From assembly GCF_003858635.1 (NCBI RefSeq), contig NZ_RQJO01000008.1, positions 1,116,001 through 1,180,000 on the forward strand: a stretch of DNA of 64,000 bases. The letters are read 5' to 3'. Of this stretch, positions 34,639-43,740 are shown one piece after another. Within the stretch, counting starts at the first letter, position 1; each line of letters starts with the position of its first letter. Source of the stretch: Larkinella rosea. GTDB lineage: Bacteria; Bacteroidota; Bacteroidia; Cytophagales; Spirosomataceae. The notes under the pieces were generated by a model. That model searched no databases, was not told the origin of the DNA, and was given only the letters and a program-made list of their open reading frames with translations. The translations under genes and the position numbers were made by a program.

Positions 34639-34705
34639 GAGGATATAAAAGATTACGGTAGTCAATCTTAGTTAATCCTTTAATCCGCGTAATCCCAGTT
34701 CAGAA
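34605..34705. repeat. 34 bp perfect inverted repeat overlapping the end of nth (class D)
   Basis: The arms 34605-34638 and 34672-34705 are perfectly complementary over 34 bp, separated by 33 bp. The left arm ends exactly at the nth stop codon, and the right arm ends one base before the ndk stop codon (34707-34709). It could terminate both convergent transcripts. Confidence 0.97.
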
Positions 34706-34706
34706 A

Positions 34707-35126
34707 TTAGTATTGCTCGATACCCGCAAAGAAGAAATCGCCTTCGATTTTGGAGTTTTCGTCCGAATCCGAACCGTGGATGGCGTTGGCTTCGATCGAT
34801 TTGGCGTAGAGTTTACGGATGGTGCCGTCTTCGGCCTGGGCCGGGTTGGTCGCGCCAATGAGCTTGCGGAAATCAGCCACGGCATTTTCTTTTTCCAGAA
34901 TCATCGGAATGATCGGCCCGGACGACATGTATGTCGTCAATCCATCATAAAACGGCCGTTCGCTGTGTACTGCGTAGAACTGCCCGGCGCGTTCTTTGGT
35001 GAGCTGGATTTTCTTCAGTGCTACAATCCGAAAACCGGCTTCTTCGATCATTTTAATGATGGCTCCGGAATTGCCGTCAGCTACCGCGTCGGGCTTAATC
35101 ATTGTGAATGTACGGTTGGTCGTCAT
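34707..35126 (-). CDS. ndk: Nucleoside diphosphate kinase
   Basis: 139 residues from ATG 35124-35126 (the frame extends to 35159, but the family starts at [13 protein letters not shown]). The phospho-accepting histidine is His117 in [11 protein letters not shown] kinase balances nucleoside triphosphate pools using ATP. All conserved segments ([31 protein letters not shown]) are present. It is convergent with nth. Confidence 0.96.
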   Translation of the reverse strand: MTTNRTFTMIKPDAVADGNSGAIIKMIEEAGFRIVALKKIQLTKERAGQFYAVHSERPFYDGLTTYMSSGPIIPMILEKENAVADFRKLIGATNPAQAEDGTIRKLYAKSIEANAIHGSDSDENSKIEGDFFFAGIEQY

Positions 35127-35188
35127 CAGGTCGTGAAACAAAATATTATTTGGCTCCAAAGGTATAAAGATTAGATAACAATTCTTCG

Positions 35189-35197
35189 TAATTTTGC
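35189..35197 (+). promoter_or_regulatory. -7 promoter box upstream of the NrnA-like gene
   Basis: TAATTTTGC is a full TAnnTTTG match, 38 bp before the start at 35236. No convincing -33 TTG is seen. Confidence 0.45.
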
Positions 35198-35235
35198 GAA
35201 TTGATACCCTCCCGTCCGAACGGGTTCATTTGTAA

Positions 35236-36252
35236 ATGCAAGACTTCGACGCCATTCATGATTTGATTGAAAAGCCCCAGACGGTGCTGATTACCACTCA
35301 CCTAAACCCCGATGCCGATGCCATGGGCTCGTCGCTGGGATTGGCGGGGTATTTGAAAAAAAAGGGACATCACGTGATCGTGATTGTGCCGACCGAATAC
35401 CCCGAGAACCTGTACTGGCTGGGCGGAAACGAAGAAGTGATTGTTTTTGAAGAAAAGAAACGGGTCGAAATCAGTCAGTTGTTCGAGCAGACCGACGTCA
35501 TTTTTTGCCTGGACTTTTCGGCCATCAACCGCATCCGTGACCTGGAACCGCTGGTGCGACAGTCGCGGGCCAAGAAGGTAATGATCGATCATCACCTGGA
35601 ACCGGAATCGTTTGCCGATTACGCCTATTGGGACACGAAGGCTGCGGCAACGGCCCAGCTTATTTTTCAGTTGATCGACCGGTTTGGTGATAAAAATCTC
35701 GTCGATGTGCCGATGGCGGAGTGTCTCTACGCCGGAATTATGACCGATACCGGTTCGTTCCGACACGCCAATACCACGGGCGATGTACACCGGGTGGTGG
35801 CCGAACTGATCGACATTGGCATTGAAGTGAGCCCCATTCATCGACGGATTTACGATAATGTATCGGTGGATAAACTGCGTTTTACGGGGTATGCGCTGTC
35901 CGAAAAACTGGTGGTTTTGCCGGAATACCGGTTTGCCTACATTACCATTACCGACGCCGAACTGAAGCGGTTTCGGTCGAAAATGGGCGATACCGAAGGG
36001 CTCGTGAATCAGGCGCTGGCGGTTGAAGGCGTGATTATGGCCGCGATTCTGATCGATCGGGGAGACGAGGTAAAAATGTCGTTCCGATCGGTCGGTGATT
36101 TTTCAGTGCGTGACCTGGCGAGCCAGCATTTTAACGGAGGTGGGCACAAAAACGCAGCCGGTGGCCGAACGACGCTGACCTTGAAAGAAACGGAAGAAAA
36201 ACTGTTGAGTGTATTGCCCGCCTATCAGGAGCAATTGCTGGAGACAGTTTAA
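35236..36252 (+). CDS. nrnA: DHH-family phosphoesterase, NrnA-like (oligoribonuclease / pAp phosphatase)
   Basis: 338 residues. The N-terminal DHH domain shows TTHLNPDADAMGSS, FCLDFSAINR and the D-H-H motif in VMIDHHLEPE; GIMTDTGSFRH completes the metal site. The C-terminal DHHA1 domain has GGGHKNAAGG. NrnA proteins degrade short RNA oligonucleotides and dephosphorylate pAp. Family identity is confident; the exact nucleotide preference is inferred from homologues. Confidence 0.92.
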   Translation: MQDFDAIHDLIEKPQTVLITTHLNPDADAMGSSLGLAGYLKKKGHHVIVIVPTEYPENLYWLGGNEEVIVFEEKKRVEISQLFEQTDVIFCLDFSAINRIRDLEPLVRQSRAKKVMIDHHLEPESFADYAYWDTKAAATAQLIFQLIDRFGDKNLVDVPMAECLYAGIMTDTGSFRHANTTGDVHRVVAELIDIGIEVSPIHRRIYDNVSVDKLRFTGYALSEKLVVLPEYRFAYITITDAELKRFRSKMGDTEGLVNQALAVEGVIMAAILIDRGDEVKMSFRSVGDFSVRDLASQHFNGGGHKNAAGGRTTLTLKETEEKLLSVLPAYQEQLLETV

Positions 36253-36253
36253 A

Positions 36254-36321
36254 GTTTACGGTTTCAGTTTACGGTGGCTGACGCGCTCAGTGTTCGCCAC
36301 CGTAAACTGAAAACCGTAAAC
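36254..36321. repeat. Long inverted repeat after the nrnA-like gene (class C)
   Basis: The arms 36254-36278 and 36296-36321 pair over 25 bp with one bulged base. The words are TTTACGGTTTC-like, as at 12348. The loop contains CTGACGC. It begins two bases after the stop codon. Confidence 0.9.
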
Positions 36322-36412
36322 CGAATACCTAACAACTAAATAAATTACTGTTTGTGGTGTGTAGTTAACCACAAATTCTAAAACCAAACTACGAACTACA
36401 AACTCTAATTTC

Positions 36413-37324
36413 ATGAATCTCAAAACCATTAGTAAACTCTCTCTGCTGGTAGTGGTACTGGCTTCCTGCGACAACAACCGGGTGCAAGTAACCGAAAACG
36501 GGTTGAAGTACAAGTTTCACGAAGATGTTGAAGATACGCGCAAGGCGAAAGTCGGCGATGTCATGACGTTTAACCTGACGGTTAAAAACAGCAAAGACTC
36601 GACGCTGGGCAGCAGCTACCTGAACGGGTCGCCCGTGAAACAACCGTTGCAGGCATCGACTTTCAAAGGCAGCCTCGAAGAAGGTCTGGCTTTGTTGAGC
36701 AAAGGCGATAGCGCCACCATTTACGTCAATGCCGACTCGATTGCCGCCCGGTCGCAGCAGCCACTGCCGCCCTTTATTCCGAAAGGCTCCGACATTGCCT
36801 ATACCATCAAAATGATTGATATTCAGTCGATGGAAGAGTTTCAGAAAGCACAGGTTGCGGTTCGGGAAAAACAGAAAGGCACTGATGAAAAAACCATTGC
36901 CGATTACGCAGCTAAAAACAAACTGGCCGGTCAAAAAACCGCATCGGGCTTATACTATGTGATTACGCAACCCGGCGCGGGGCCCAATCCGGGTTCCGGC
37001 GATGTGGTAAAAGTGAAATACACCGGTAAACTGATGAACGGAAAAGTATTCGACAGTTCCGATAAAAATCCGCAGACGCAGGCCGGTATCGATTTTCCGC
37101 TGGGTCAGGGAGCGGTTATTCCGGGTTGGGACGAAGGTGTTCGTCAACTAAAAAAAGGGGGCAAAGGCACGTTGATTATTCCGTCGGGACTGGCTTACGG
37201 GGTTGAAGGTGCTCCGGGTGCAATTCCACCTAACTCCGTGATTATGTTTGACGTGGAGCTGGTCGACATCAAGAAAGGTGCTGCGCCAACGCCACCGACC
37301 ATGCCACAAGGGGGCGGCCGGTAA
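36413..37324 (+). CDS. FKBP-type peptidyl-prolyl isomerase lipoprotein
   Basis: 303 residues. A lipoprotein signal (lipobox L-A-S-C near residue 20) is followed by an N-terminal FKBP-like domain (about 25-145) and a canonical FKBP domain (about 195-298) with VKVKYTGKLMNGKVFDSS, IPGWDEGVRQLKKG and IIPSGLAYG. These contain most of the aromatic residues that line the isomerase pocket. It probably helps fold exported proteins at the membrane. It is followed by a terminator and a second FKBP lipoprotein gene. Confidence 0.93.
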   Translation: MNLKTISKLSLLVVVLASCDNNRVQVTENGLKYKFHEDVEDTRKAKVGDVMTFNLTVKNSKDSTLGSSYLNGSPVKQPLQASTFKGSLEEGLALLSKGDSATIYVNADSIAARSQQPLPPFIPKGSDIAYTIKMIDIQSMEEFQKAQVAVREKQKGTDEKTIADYAAKNKLAGQKTASGLYYVITQPGAGPNPGSGDVVKVKYTGKLMNGKVFDSSDKNPQTQAGIDFPLGQGAVIPGWDEGVRQLKKGGKGTLIIPSGLAYGVEGAPGAIPPNSVIMFDVELVDIKKGAAPTPPTMPQGGGR

Positions 37325-37339
37325 TTTCCTAAATCTGAC

Positions 37340-37378
37340 AACGAACCCGATACCAGATTTGTGTCGGGTTCGTTGTTT
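37340..37378 (+). terminator. Intrinsic terminator between the two FKBP genes
   Basis: AACGAACCCGA (37340-37350) pairs with TCGGGTTCGTT (37364-37374), followed by a short T-rich tract. Confidence 0.7.
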
Positions 37379-37432
37379 ACACAGTGGGTGGGACGTGTGA
37401 GAAGAAGAAACGCATTTAGATAGACGATTGAG

Positions 37433-38335
37433 ATGGAAATGACGAAAAATTGGCAGAAATGGAGCTTTGCCGTTTCGCTGATTGGGTTATTTATTGCGCA
37501 GTTGAGTTGTGCGCCGGACCCGGGCGAAGCCCTGAACGACCGCAAACGACGCGAAAACGAGGATGAGATTAAGGCGTACATCGCTAAAAATAATCTGAAT
37601 GCGGTTAAGGATGATGTAACCGGTCTATATATTGCAAAGACAAAAGATGTACCGACTGGTCAGGTTCCGGCAGTCGGTGATGAGGTTCAGTATTATTTTT
37701 TGCAGGAGCGGTTGGACGGGCTTGTGGTCGACAGTAGTGAAACAGCCGCGAAAAAACCAGGTATCGTAACCATTGGAGCACCCACGCCGGGCGTGATTAC
37801 AAACCGGCTCTATACCGGCCTGCAACTCCTGAAAGAAGGCGAAGAAGCCATCGTTTTGGCTCCTTACGACCCGACCGACAACAAGAGCGGTAATTTGCTG
37901 CTCCCGGCCTATACGCCCGTTCGTTACGATATTAAAGTCCTTAGCGTTCGGACGGAAGAAGAGCAAATTCAGGATTATCTGGTGGCCAAAGGGCTAACGG
38001 CTGCGGAAAAAACCGCTTCCGGTTTGCGTTTTTTGCTAACCAAGGCGTATCCTGATTCGGCTCTGGTAAAAACGGGGCAGACGGCAAAGGTGAAATACAC
38101 AGGCCGACTTTTGAATGGCAATCAATTTGATGCAAGTGTTGATGGTTCAGACTGGAGTGTTGGCACAGGAGCCGTTATTCCTGCATGGGATGAAGCGTTT
38201 GTGAAAATGCGAGTTGGCGAAAAAGCGACCATTGTCCTACCTTCTTCACTGGGCTATGGACAGGCTGGTAGTAGTACTAAGATTCCTCCTTATGCTCCAC
38301 TTACATTTGAAATGGAAATTGTTAGCTCAAAATAA
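37433..38335 (+). CDS. FKBP-type peptidyl-prolyl isomerase lipoprotein (second copy)
   Basis: 300 residues with a lipoprotein signal (lipobox L-S-C near residue 26). The N-terminal half is a divergent FKBP-like domain; the C-terminal domain (about 205-298) has AKVKYTGRLLNGNQFDAS, IPAWDEAFVKMRVG and VLPSSLGYGQAG. It shares the two-domain layout of the upstream gene and is a diverged paralogue. ATG 37433 or 37439 could be the start. A terminator follows directly. Confidence 0.92.
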   Translation: MEMTKNWQKWSFAVSLIGLFIAQLSCAPDPGEALNDRKRRENEDEIKAYIAKNNLNAVKDDVTGLYIAKTKDVPTGQVPAVGDEVQYYFLQERLDGLVVDSSETAAKKPGIVTIGAPTPGVITNRLYTGLQLLKEGEEAIVLAPYDPTDNKSGNLLLPAYTPVRYDIKVLSVRTEEEQIQDYLVAKGLTAAEKTASGLRFLLTKAYPDSALVKTGQTAKVKYTGRLLNGNQFDASVDGSDWSVGTGAVIPAWDEAFVKMRVGEKATIVLPSSLGYGQAGSSTKIPPYAPLTFEMEIVSSK

Positions 38336-38352
38336 ATTCTCTTTTCAATTTC

Positions 38353-38386
38353 ATAGGCTGTCTTTAGCGAGACAGCCTATTTTTTT
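38353..38386 (+). terminator. Intrinsic terminator of the second FKBP gene
   Basis: ATAGGCTGTC and GACAGCCTAT form a perfect 10 bp stem with an 8-nt loop and a run of T residues. Confidence 0.92.
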
Positions 38387-38398
38387 AACTCATTTTCC

Positions 38399-38974
38399 AT
38401 GACGCTTTGTTTTGCCACCAATAATGCGAATAAGCTCGCCGAAATCTCGGCGATGCTCGGCGATCAGTTTGCCTTAAAAACCTTGCAGGATATTGGCTGT
38501 TTCGAAGAAATTCCCGAAACGCAGGATACCATTCCCGGTAATTCGCGCCAGAAAGCCGAACACGTCTGGGATCATTACCGTGTCAATTGTTTTGCCGACG
38601 ATTCGGGACTGGAAGTTGATGCATTGAACGGTGCGCCGGGTGTGCATTCGGCGTATTACGGTGGCCAGCCGCGCAGTTACGAGAAGAATCTAAATCTGCT
38701 ATTGACCAATCTGGCCGGCGAATCCAACCGGAGCGCCCGTTTCCGAACCGTGATCACGCTGGTGATTGATGGTCAGTATTCCGTCTTTGAAGGCGTGGCT
38801 GAAGGTCAAATCCTGACCGAACCACGGGGAGATGGCGGTTTTGGGTATGATCCTGTTTTTCTACCCGACGGTTATGATCAAACGTTTGCCGAAATGAGTA
38901 TGGACCAAAAAAGCGCGATCAGCCACCGCGGGAAAGCGTTTGAAAAACTGGTGGTATTTTTGAAAAACCGGTAA
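38399..38974 (+). CDS. rdgB: Non-canonical purine NTP pyrophosphatase (RdgB/HAM1)
   Basis: 191 residues, the usual length. Family segments are LCFATNNANKLAEI, FADDSGLEVDALNGAPGVHSAYYG, GDGGFGYDPVFLP and ISHRGKAFEKL. The enzyme hydrolyses ITP, dITP and XTP to keep damaged purines out of DNA and RNA. It is convergent with the foldase gene, with a bidirectional terminator between them. Confidence 0.95.
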   Translation: MTLCFATNNANKLAEISAMLGDQFALKTLQDIGCFEEIPETQDTIPGNSRQKAEHVWDHYRVNCFADDSGLEVDALNGAPGVHSAYYGGQPRSYEKNLNLLLTNLAGESNRSARFRTVITLVIDGQYSVFEGVAEGQILTEPRGDGGFGYDPVFLPDGYDQTFAEMSMDQKSAISHRGKAFEKLVVFLKNR

Positions 38975-38984
38975 TCATTGGGCA

Positions 38985-39023
38985 TAAAAAAATAGCTTCC
39001 CGAACCGGGAAGCTATTTTTTTA
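38985..39023. terminator. Bidirectional intrinsic terminator between rdgB and the foldase gene
   Basis: AAAAAAATAGCTTCCCG and its complement form a stem with a short loop, with A and T runs on the two sides. It would end both convergent transcripts. Confidence 0.92.
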
Positions 39024-39043
39024 TGTGTGTACCGAACGGTCAA

Positions 39044-41152
39044 TTAATAAAATTTAGCCCGGCGATCTTTGATTTTGGCATTGTCGCGGATGGCTTCGTT
39101 GATCATAAAACCGGCCCGGCCACTGGCGTTTTGCAGCAGTTGGTTTTTATAAACCGTATAATCGGCAACGGTTGGGGCGGGTACCACTTTGGTTGTTTCC
39201 ACGATCAGCACACCGGCGTCGCCCGCAAATGGTTTCGAGCGTTTGCCATCTTTCAGACCGAATATTTTACCTACAGCCACCGGGTCAACACCGGCACTTT
39301 TCAGAAAACCGGTCGCCAGATTCAGATCGGGTACGGTTTCAACCAGCGCACCGGCGCCGTATTTCTGCGCAATGGACTCGAGCGTGCCGGATGCATTACC
39401 GAGTTTTGCTATAATCTGATCCACTTTCAACTGATTCCGAACCTTCGTGGTTAATTCCTGACGGAAATTATCGACCGTTGCCTGATCTTCTTCGGTTTCG
39501 CCGGTCAGAACGGCCACGACATACTGATCGTCCACTTCAATGGCCGACGAAACATCGTTGATGTCAGTGTCATCGTTGAAGGCCCAGCGAACCAGTTCAC
39601 GGGCATTCCCGAGCGCGTTTACGCTGGTCGAGTTCTGCGGGATCCGTTCGGCCGTTGCCACCACGAGGGATTTGTCTTTCTTCGTGTTTTCGTCAAAAGC
39701 AGCTTTTGTTTGGCTTTCCGTGGCGAATTGCTCCGCTTTGCGGTACACTTCATCGCGGGTCGCCTGGCTTGGCGTAATGGTTTTACCGATCGTCGAAATC
39801 CGGTACAGCGTGTTGGTTTTCGCTTCGGTTACTTTGATGATGTGAAAACCGTATTCGGTTTCGACCAGACGGGGAATCAAACCGGTTCCGTTGAAGCCGA
39901 AAATCGCATCCTGAAACGGTTTGACCATTTGGTTGTTATTTTTGAAATACCCCAGATCGCCACCTTGCTGGGCCGAACCGTCGGCACTGTTGGATGCGGC
40001 AAGGGCTTCAAAATTAGCTCCTCCCTGAATCTGTTTCAGAATGCCTTCGGCCTTGATGCGGGCGGCTGCTTTAGCCGAATCACTACCGGCGGCACGAATC
40101 AGGATGTGACTGGCCCGGACCGTGAAATTGGTGTCTTTCTTAATACCGCTGTATTTATAAATGAAGTACGTGTTGCCCTCTTTGTAAGGACCGTATACCC
40201 CACCGGAGGCAAACGTGCCAACAGTGGCCTTCAATTGTTCGGGCATTTCACCCAGCGTCATGTACAACGGAGCCTGAACGTCGGAATTCATCCGGGCATA
40301 CGACGAATCGTTGGTGGCCGTAGCCAAACCGCGCGCCAGGGTTTTGATCTGATCGTAGAGCGCCGTGCTGTCTTCTTTCGAGGGCACAACCGGGAAGGTT
40401 ACGTACTGAATCGTGCGGCTGTTGAAGCTCTTGTATTCGTCTTTGTGTTTGTCCAGGTAGTCCTGCAATTGGCTATCGGTTACTTTCACCGTCGTATCCG
40501 GAACGGAGTAATACGGAACCAGCAGGAATTTGGCATCGGCCCGGGTGTTCTGAGCCTGGTATTCTTTCTGGGCTTCGGCGGTCGTTACAAACGAAGTTAA
40601 CCGGAGCAGGTTTTCGTATTTGGTCCGGGTGCGGTCCGTGCTTAGGTTTTTCTCGAAGTTCGCCCAGGCCAGTTGTTGTTCGGCCGGTAATGTTTTCAGG
40701 CTCTTCAGGTAATTGATGACGGTATTTTTATCAAAAGCGCCGGTTTTCGGGTCCGTGAATGTCTGGCGGATGGCCGGGCTGATGAAATTCCCCTGTACCA
40801 TATCGACCAGTTCTTCCGGCGTTACCTTCAGACCGAGGGCGTCGTATTCTTTTTGATACGCAATGTCTAGAATGAACTGGTTCCAGGCCTGATCGCGGAG
40901 CTGAACCTGATCCTGCTCGGTAGCGGGCCGACCGGTTTGTTGCTCGTAAGCCGCACGGGCTTCATCGACTTTCGCATTAAATTCCTGGTACGAAATCTTT
41001 TGTCCGTCAATCTCGCCAACGCTCTGGTCCTGTCCACCGAACAGGCTTCGCGAACCAAGCAGATCTCCTCCTACAATAAATAAAATCAAGCTGACCGCAA
41101 TAATACCTACCGCCAGGCCTGACTTTTCCCTGATCTTGTTAATTAAAGCCAT
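39044..41152 (-). CDS. PpiD/SurA-type peptidyl-prolyl isomerase (periplasmic foldase)
   Basis: About 702 residues from ATG 41150-41152; the frame opens further (41302), but only this start places the membrane anchor at the N terminus (LAVGIIAVSLILFIVGGDLL, about residues 12-31). A SurA_N-like chaperone part (about 35-240) precedes a parvulin rotamase domain (about 335-455, VRASHILIRA, GGDLGYFKNNNQM, ETEYGFHIIKV) and a second, divergent region. PpiD-like proteins aid folding at the exit of the Sec translocon. Its neighbours include two other isomerases. Confidence 0.9.
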   Translation of the reverse strand: MALINKIREKSGLAVGIIAVSLILFIVGGDLLGSRSLFGGQDQSVGEIDGQKISYQEFNAKVDEARAAYEQQTGRPATEQDQVQLRDQAWNQFILDIAYQKEYDALGLKVTPEELVDMVQGNFISPAIRQTFTDPKTGAFDKNTVINYLKSLKTLPAEQQLAWANFEKNLSTDRTRTKYENLLRLTSFVTTAEAQKEYQAQNTRADAKFLLVPYYSVPDTTVKVTDSQLQDYLDKHKDEYKSFNSRTIQYVTFPVVPSKEDSTALYDQIKTLARGLATATNDSSYARMNSDVQAPLYMTLGEMPEQLKATVGTFASGGVYGPYKEGNTYFIYKYSGIKKDTNFTVRASHILIRAAGSDSAKAAARIKAEGILKQIQGGANFEALAASNSADGSAQQGGDLGYFKNNNQMVKPFQDAIFGFNGTGLIPRLVETEYGFHIIKVTEAKTNTLYRISTIGKTITPSQATRDEVYRKAEQFATESQTKAAFDENTKKDKSLVVATAERIPQNSTSVNALGNARELVRWAFNDDTDINDVSSAIEVDDQYVVAVLTGETEEDQATVDNFRQELTTKVRNQLKVDQIIAKLGNASGTLESIAQKYGAGALVETVPDLNLATGFLKSAGVDPVAVGKIFGLKDGKRSKPFAGDAGVLIVETTKVVPAPTVADYTVYKNQLLQNASGRAGFMINEAIRDNAKIKDRRAKFY

Positions 41153-41854
41153 TGTTAGTTTTACACAAATGTATAGACCCGCAAAATAACACTTTTTCTC
41201 ACGGAAATACAAGGAGAAAACCGGGGTGAATGGGCGGTTTTTCAAAATTAAACCCGGCCGTTCGACTTCTGAATCAGTGACTTTTCCGATGTTTTTGAAC
41301 AATAGTAGCCCGGTTCTTTGGGTTCCCGATTAAACCCGGGCACCTGAATCCAGATCGGGAAGCAGGTGTTGCAAGACGAACCGCAGGCGATTCCGGCAGA
41401 AAATCACGCTGACAACCACGCACCACCTACCGGGTTCACCTAACCTAAAAGCCCTCGTATAGGAATCCGGATTTCTGTAATATTCTGAATTCCTGCGCTA
41501 TTTATTTCGGCGAATTCTGGGCGTTTGGAAACGATATAAAAAGCGCGCCCTGCCTGAAAAACAACGTGTTGTATATCGTTAGACCGAGGAATTAGCGACA
41601 TGCCGGCGAGCATAAAACCGCCAAATTGATGCGAACGGAATCTTTATAAGATACCGATAGACAGCTGGTTCGTAACGCCGGAGGAAGCCGGTTTTGGGTC
41701 GCCATTTCCGACCGGTTTCTAAACCGATAACCGTGTTCTCAGGCAAACTGATTTAATGAAGATAAACCCTGGTTTAGCCGGCTTTCCAGATTGTAGGGTT
41801 CAATCCGTTTGTGACACCTCATCCGGCAGCCTGCACCAATTTCAACTCCGTCAC
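41153..41854. other. Low-density region with no confirmed gene
   Basis: About 700 bp without a convincing gene. A promoter-like TACATTTG box on the minus strand near 41168 precedes the foldase gene. A GCCCGG...CCGGGC hairpin lies near 41309-41342. On the minus strand a 57-codon frame at 41440-41613 (start M-L-A-G-M-S-L-I-P) reads like protein and may be a gene remnant; an upstream fragment in another frame contains R-R-Y-E-P-A-V-Y-R-Y-L-I-K. I do not recognise it. Confidence 0.3.
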
Positions 41855-42640
41855 CCTGACTCACTGCGAACGAGTATTCATCTAACGCGTACTACCGATT
41901 GATTAACGGGCACCGCATCCATCATATCGACGAAGATGTTGGCGAAACATTTCTGTTTATTCACGGTTATTCCGGTCTTTCGAATTTAGAAATTTCATAC
42001 AATAAATCTCAAAATGTTACCGATGTATCGCTTTTGAATACATCGGTTTTGGCATATCCGACAAACCGGAAGCGTACGATTATTGTACTCAAAATCATGC
42101 GCATACCGTACAATTATTCATCGATTCGCTGTAGTTAAAAAATAGAATCTTAGTCGTACATGATTTTGGCGACCCGATCGGATTTCCTAACGCAATGAGT
42201 CATTCAGAGACTATCAAAAAAATAGGTGTACCCAACACCTGGCAATGGAGTAACCGGAGCGATCCCGCGTTTAAAAAAATCAGTATAATATGGAATAATC
42301 TACAGCACTCGTTTCTAGATACATATTTAAATTTTTCGCCTAGGTATTTATTACCAGTTTCTTTTGGTAATAAATTAAAACGAGCTAAGCAAATCCATCA
42401 ACCGTATATAAAACCGTTTTCGTCCCGTCGACAGCGAAAGGAGCGCTGACTTTTAACTGTTCTTTATGGCAGGGTCAGGAAGGGTTTGAAAAACTCCGGA
42501 GCCGGAGACAAGTGCGGGCTCAAAAACCGGTTTTGCTGATCTGGGGATTTCAAGATCAGCTTGTTACCCTGCTTTTTAAACCGACTCAAACATTCCGGTT
42601 ACCCGATTGCGGCCACTTTCCTCTTCCCGGGGAAAGTGAG
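41855..42640 (+). pseudogene. Degraded haloalkane-dehalogenase-like alpha/beta hydrolase
   Basis: Three pieces in two frames plus one stop rebuild an almost full-length protein. Piece one (to about 41990) reads NGHRIHHIDEDVGETFLFIHG, the oxyanion region. After a frameshift near 41990-42005, piece two reads CYRCIAFEYIGFGISDKPEAY to QLFIDSL, then an in-frame TAG at 42132-42134, then ILVVHDFGDPIGF with the nucleophile Asp of H-D-x-G, and NTWQWS and YLNFSPRYLLP. After a second shift near 42436-42440, piece three reads GALTFNCSLWQGQEGF, KPVLLIWGFQDQ and LPDCGHFP with the catalytic His. The order and spacing match the haloalkane dehalogenase family from memory, so this is an inactivated gene. Confidence 0.85.
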
Positions 42641-42707
42641 CCGTATCGCATGCGATTCCTGTGTTCAGGAAGCTGTATTCGAACCGGAAAACCGCCGTTT
42701 TATAACC

Positions 42708-43574
42708 TTAAAACTGATGGAAAGAGGCCGAAACAAACTCTAAAACCGTCGGCAGGGAAGTCCGCCAATAAGTCCAGGTGTGGCCGCCGTCCCGAATCCG
42801 AAATTCGTGGGGAATTTCTTTTTTACGCATCGCAATATGCACCAGCGAATTTCCCTCAAACAGGAAATCATCGTCCCCGCAATCGATGTACCAGCGAACG
42901 GCTTTTTTCTGATTATCAGGCACATTATTGATCAGCGTCAGTACGCTTTGCCGGTTAAAATAAGCCTGTAGTTCTTCATCGGTAGCAGTCTGGTTATTCC
43001 GGGCCAGTCGGGTTTTGGCATCCTCGATCGACGATGGACCGGTTGCGGCACTGAGTGGGCAGGCCGATGAAAACAGCTCCGGATGATGCAGGGCGTAGGT
43101 AAAGGTTCCACCACCGCCCATCGACAACCCGGAAACCGCCCGAAACCGCTTTTCGGCTTTAATTCGGTAGTTTTTTTCAACGAAAGGCATCAGTTCTTCA
43201 AAGAAAAAATCTTCGTAGCGCCATTCATTTTTAATGTCATTTTCATACCCGCGTCGGCCGGTGTTGGCGTCGGGCATGACAATAATCATCGGTGTTGCCT
43301 TGCCTTCAGCGATGGTTTTATCGGCAATGTGCAGCACTTCACCGAATTGTACCCAGCCCGTGTGATCGTCTCCGGCACCGTGCAGCAGATAGAGAACCGG
43401 ATACGTCCGCTGCGAGGTTTCGTAATCGGGCGGCAGGTAAATGGCAAATTTCCGGTCACTCTTCAAAATCTTACTTTTTAGTGTCTGATTATCAAGTACT
43501 TTTCCGGTTTGGGCAATCAGCAGAACTGGGCATAAAACAAAAACGAGGAGCAGTTGTAAAGCGGTTTTCTTCAT
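42708..43574 (-). CDS. Exported esterase (alpha/beta hydrolase, feruloyl-esterase-like family)
   Basis: 288 residues with a signal peptide (cleavage after L-I-A-Q). The fold is the putative esterase group (esterase D / CE1 type): YPVLYLLHGAGDDHTGW oxyanion loop, nucleophile Ser in GLSMGGGGT, and catalytic His in DGGHTWTYW near the C terminus, with an Asp in YIDCGDDDF. Such enzymes release acyl groups from carbohydrates or other esters. It is probably periplasmic or secreted. It abuts the degraded hydrolase gene convergently. Confidence 0.9.
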   Translation of the reverse strand: MKKTALQLLLVFVLCPVLLIAQTGKVLDNQTLKSKILKSDRKFAIYLPPDYETSQRTYPVLYLLHGAGDDHTGWVQFGEVLHIADKTIAEGKATPMIIVMPDANTGRRGYENDIKNEWRYEDFFFEELMPFVEKNYRIKAEKRFRAVSGLSMGGGGTFTYALHHPELFSSACPLSAATGPSSIEDAKTRLARNNQTATDEELQAYFNRQSVLTLINNVPDNQKKAVRWYIDCGDDDFLFEGNSLVHIAMRKKEIPHEFRIRDGGHTWTYWRTSLPTVLEFVSASFHQF

Positions 43575-43681
43575 CCGGTTTAGTTGGTTTAGGAAAATGT
43601 AAAACTGGCCGGAAAAGAGTGGTTTTTAACAAATAAAACCGCTTCGCTGCAACGGCGCCGACCAATGCCCAAGATACGACA

Positions 43682-43722
43682 AAAAATAAAAAAGGGACAA
43701 AGGATTATCCCTTGCCCCTTTT
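43682..43722 (-). terminator. Intrinsic terminator of the DUF4142 gene
   Basis: On the minus strand AAGGGGCAAGGG pairs with CCTTTGTCCCTT, including G-U pairs, followed by a T-rich tract. It lies 19 bp after the stop codon. Confidence 0.8.
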
Positions 43723-43740
43723 CGACGGGTTAGTAAGCCG

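Noticed and set aside
41899-42931. Three separate small genes at 41899, 42195 and 42512
   Set aside because: They are fragments of one broken alpha/beta hydrolase gene.
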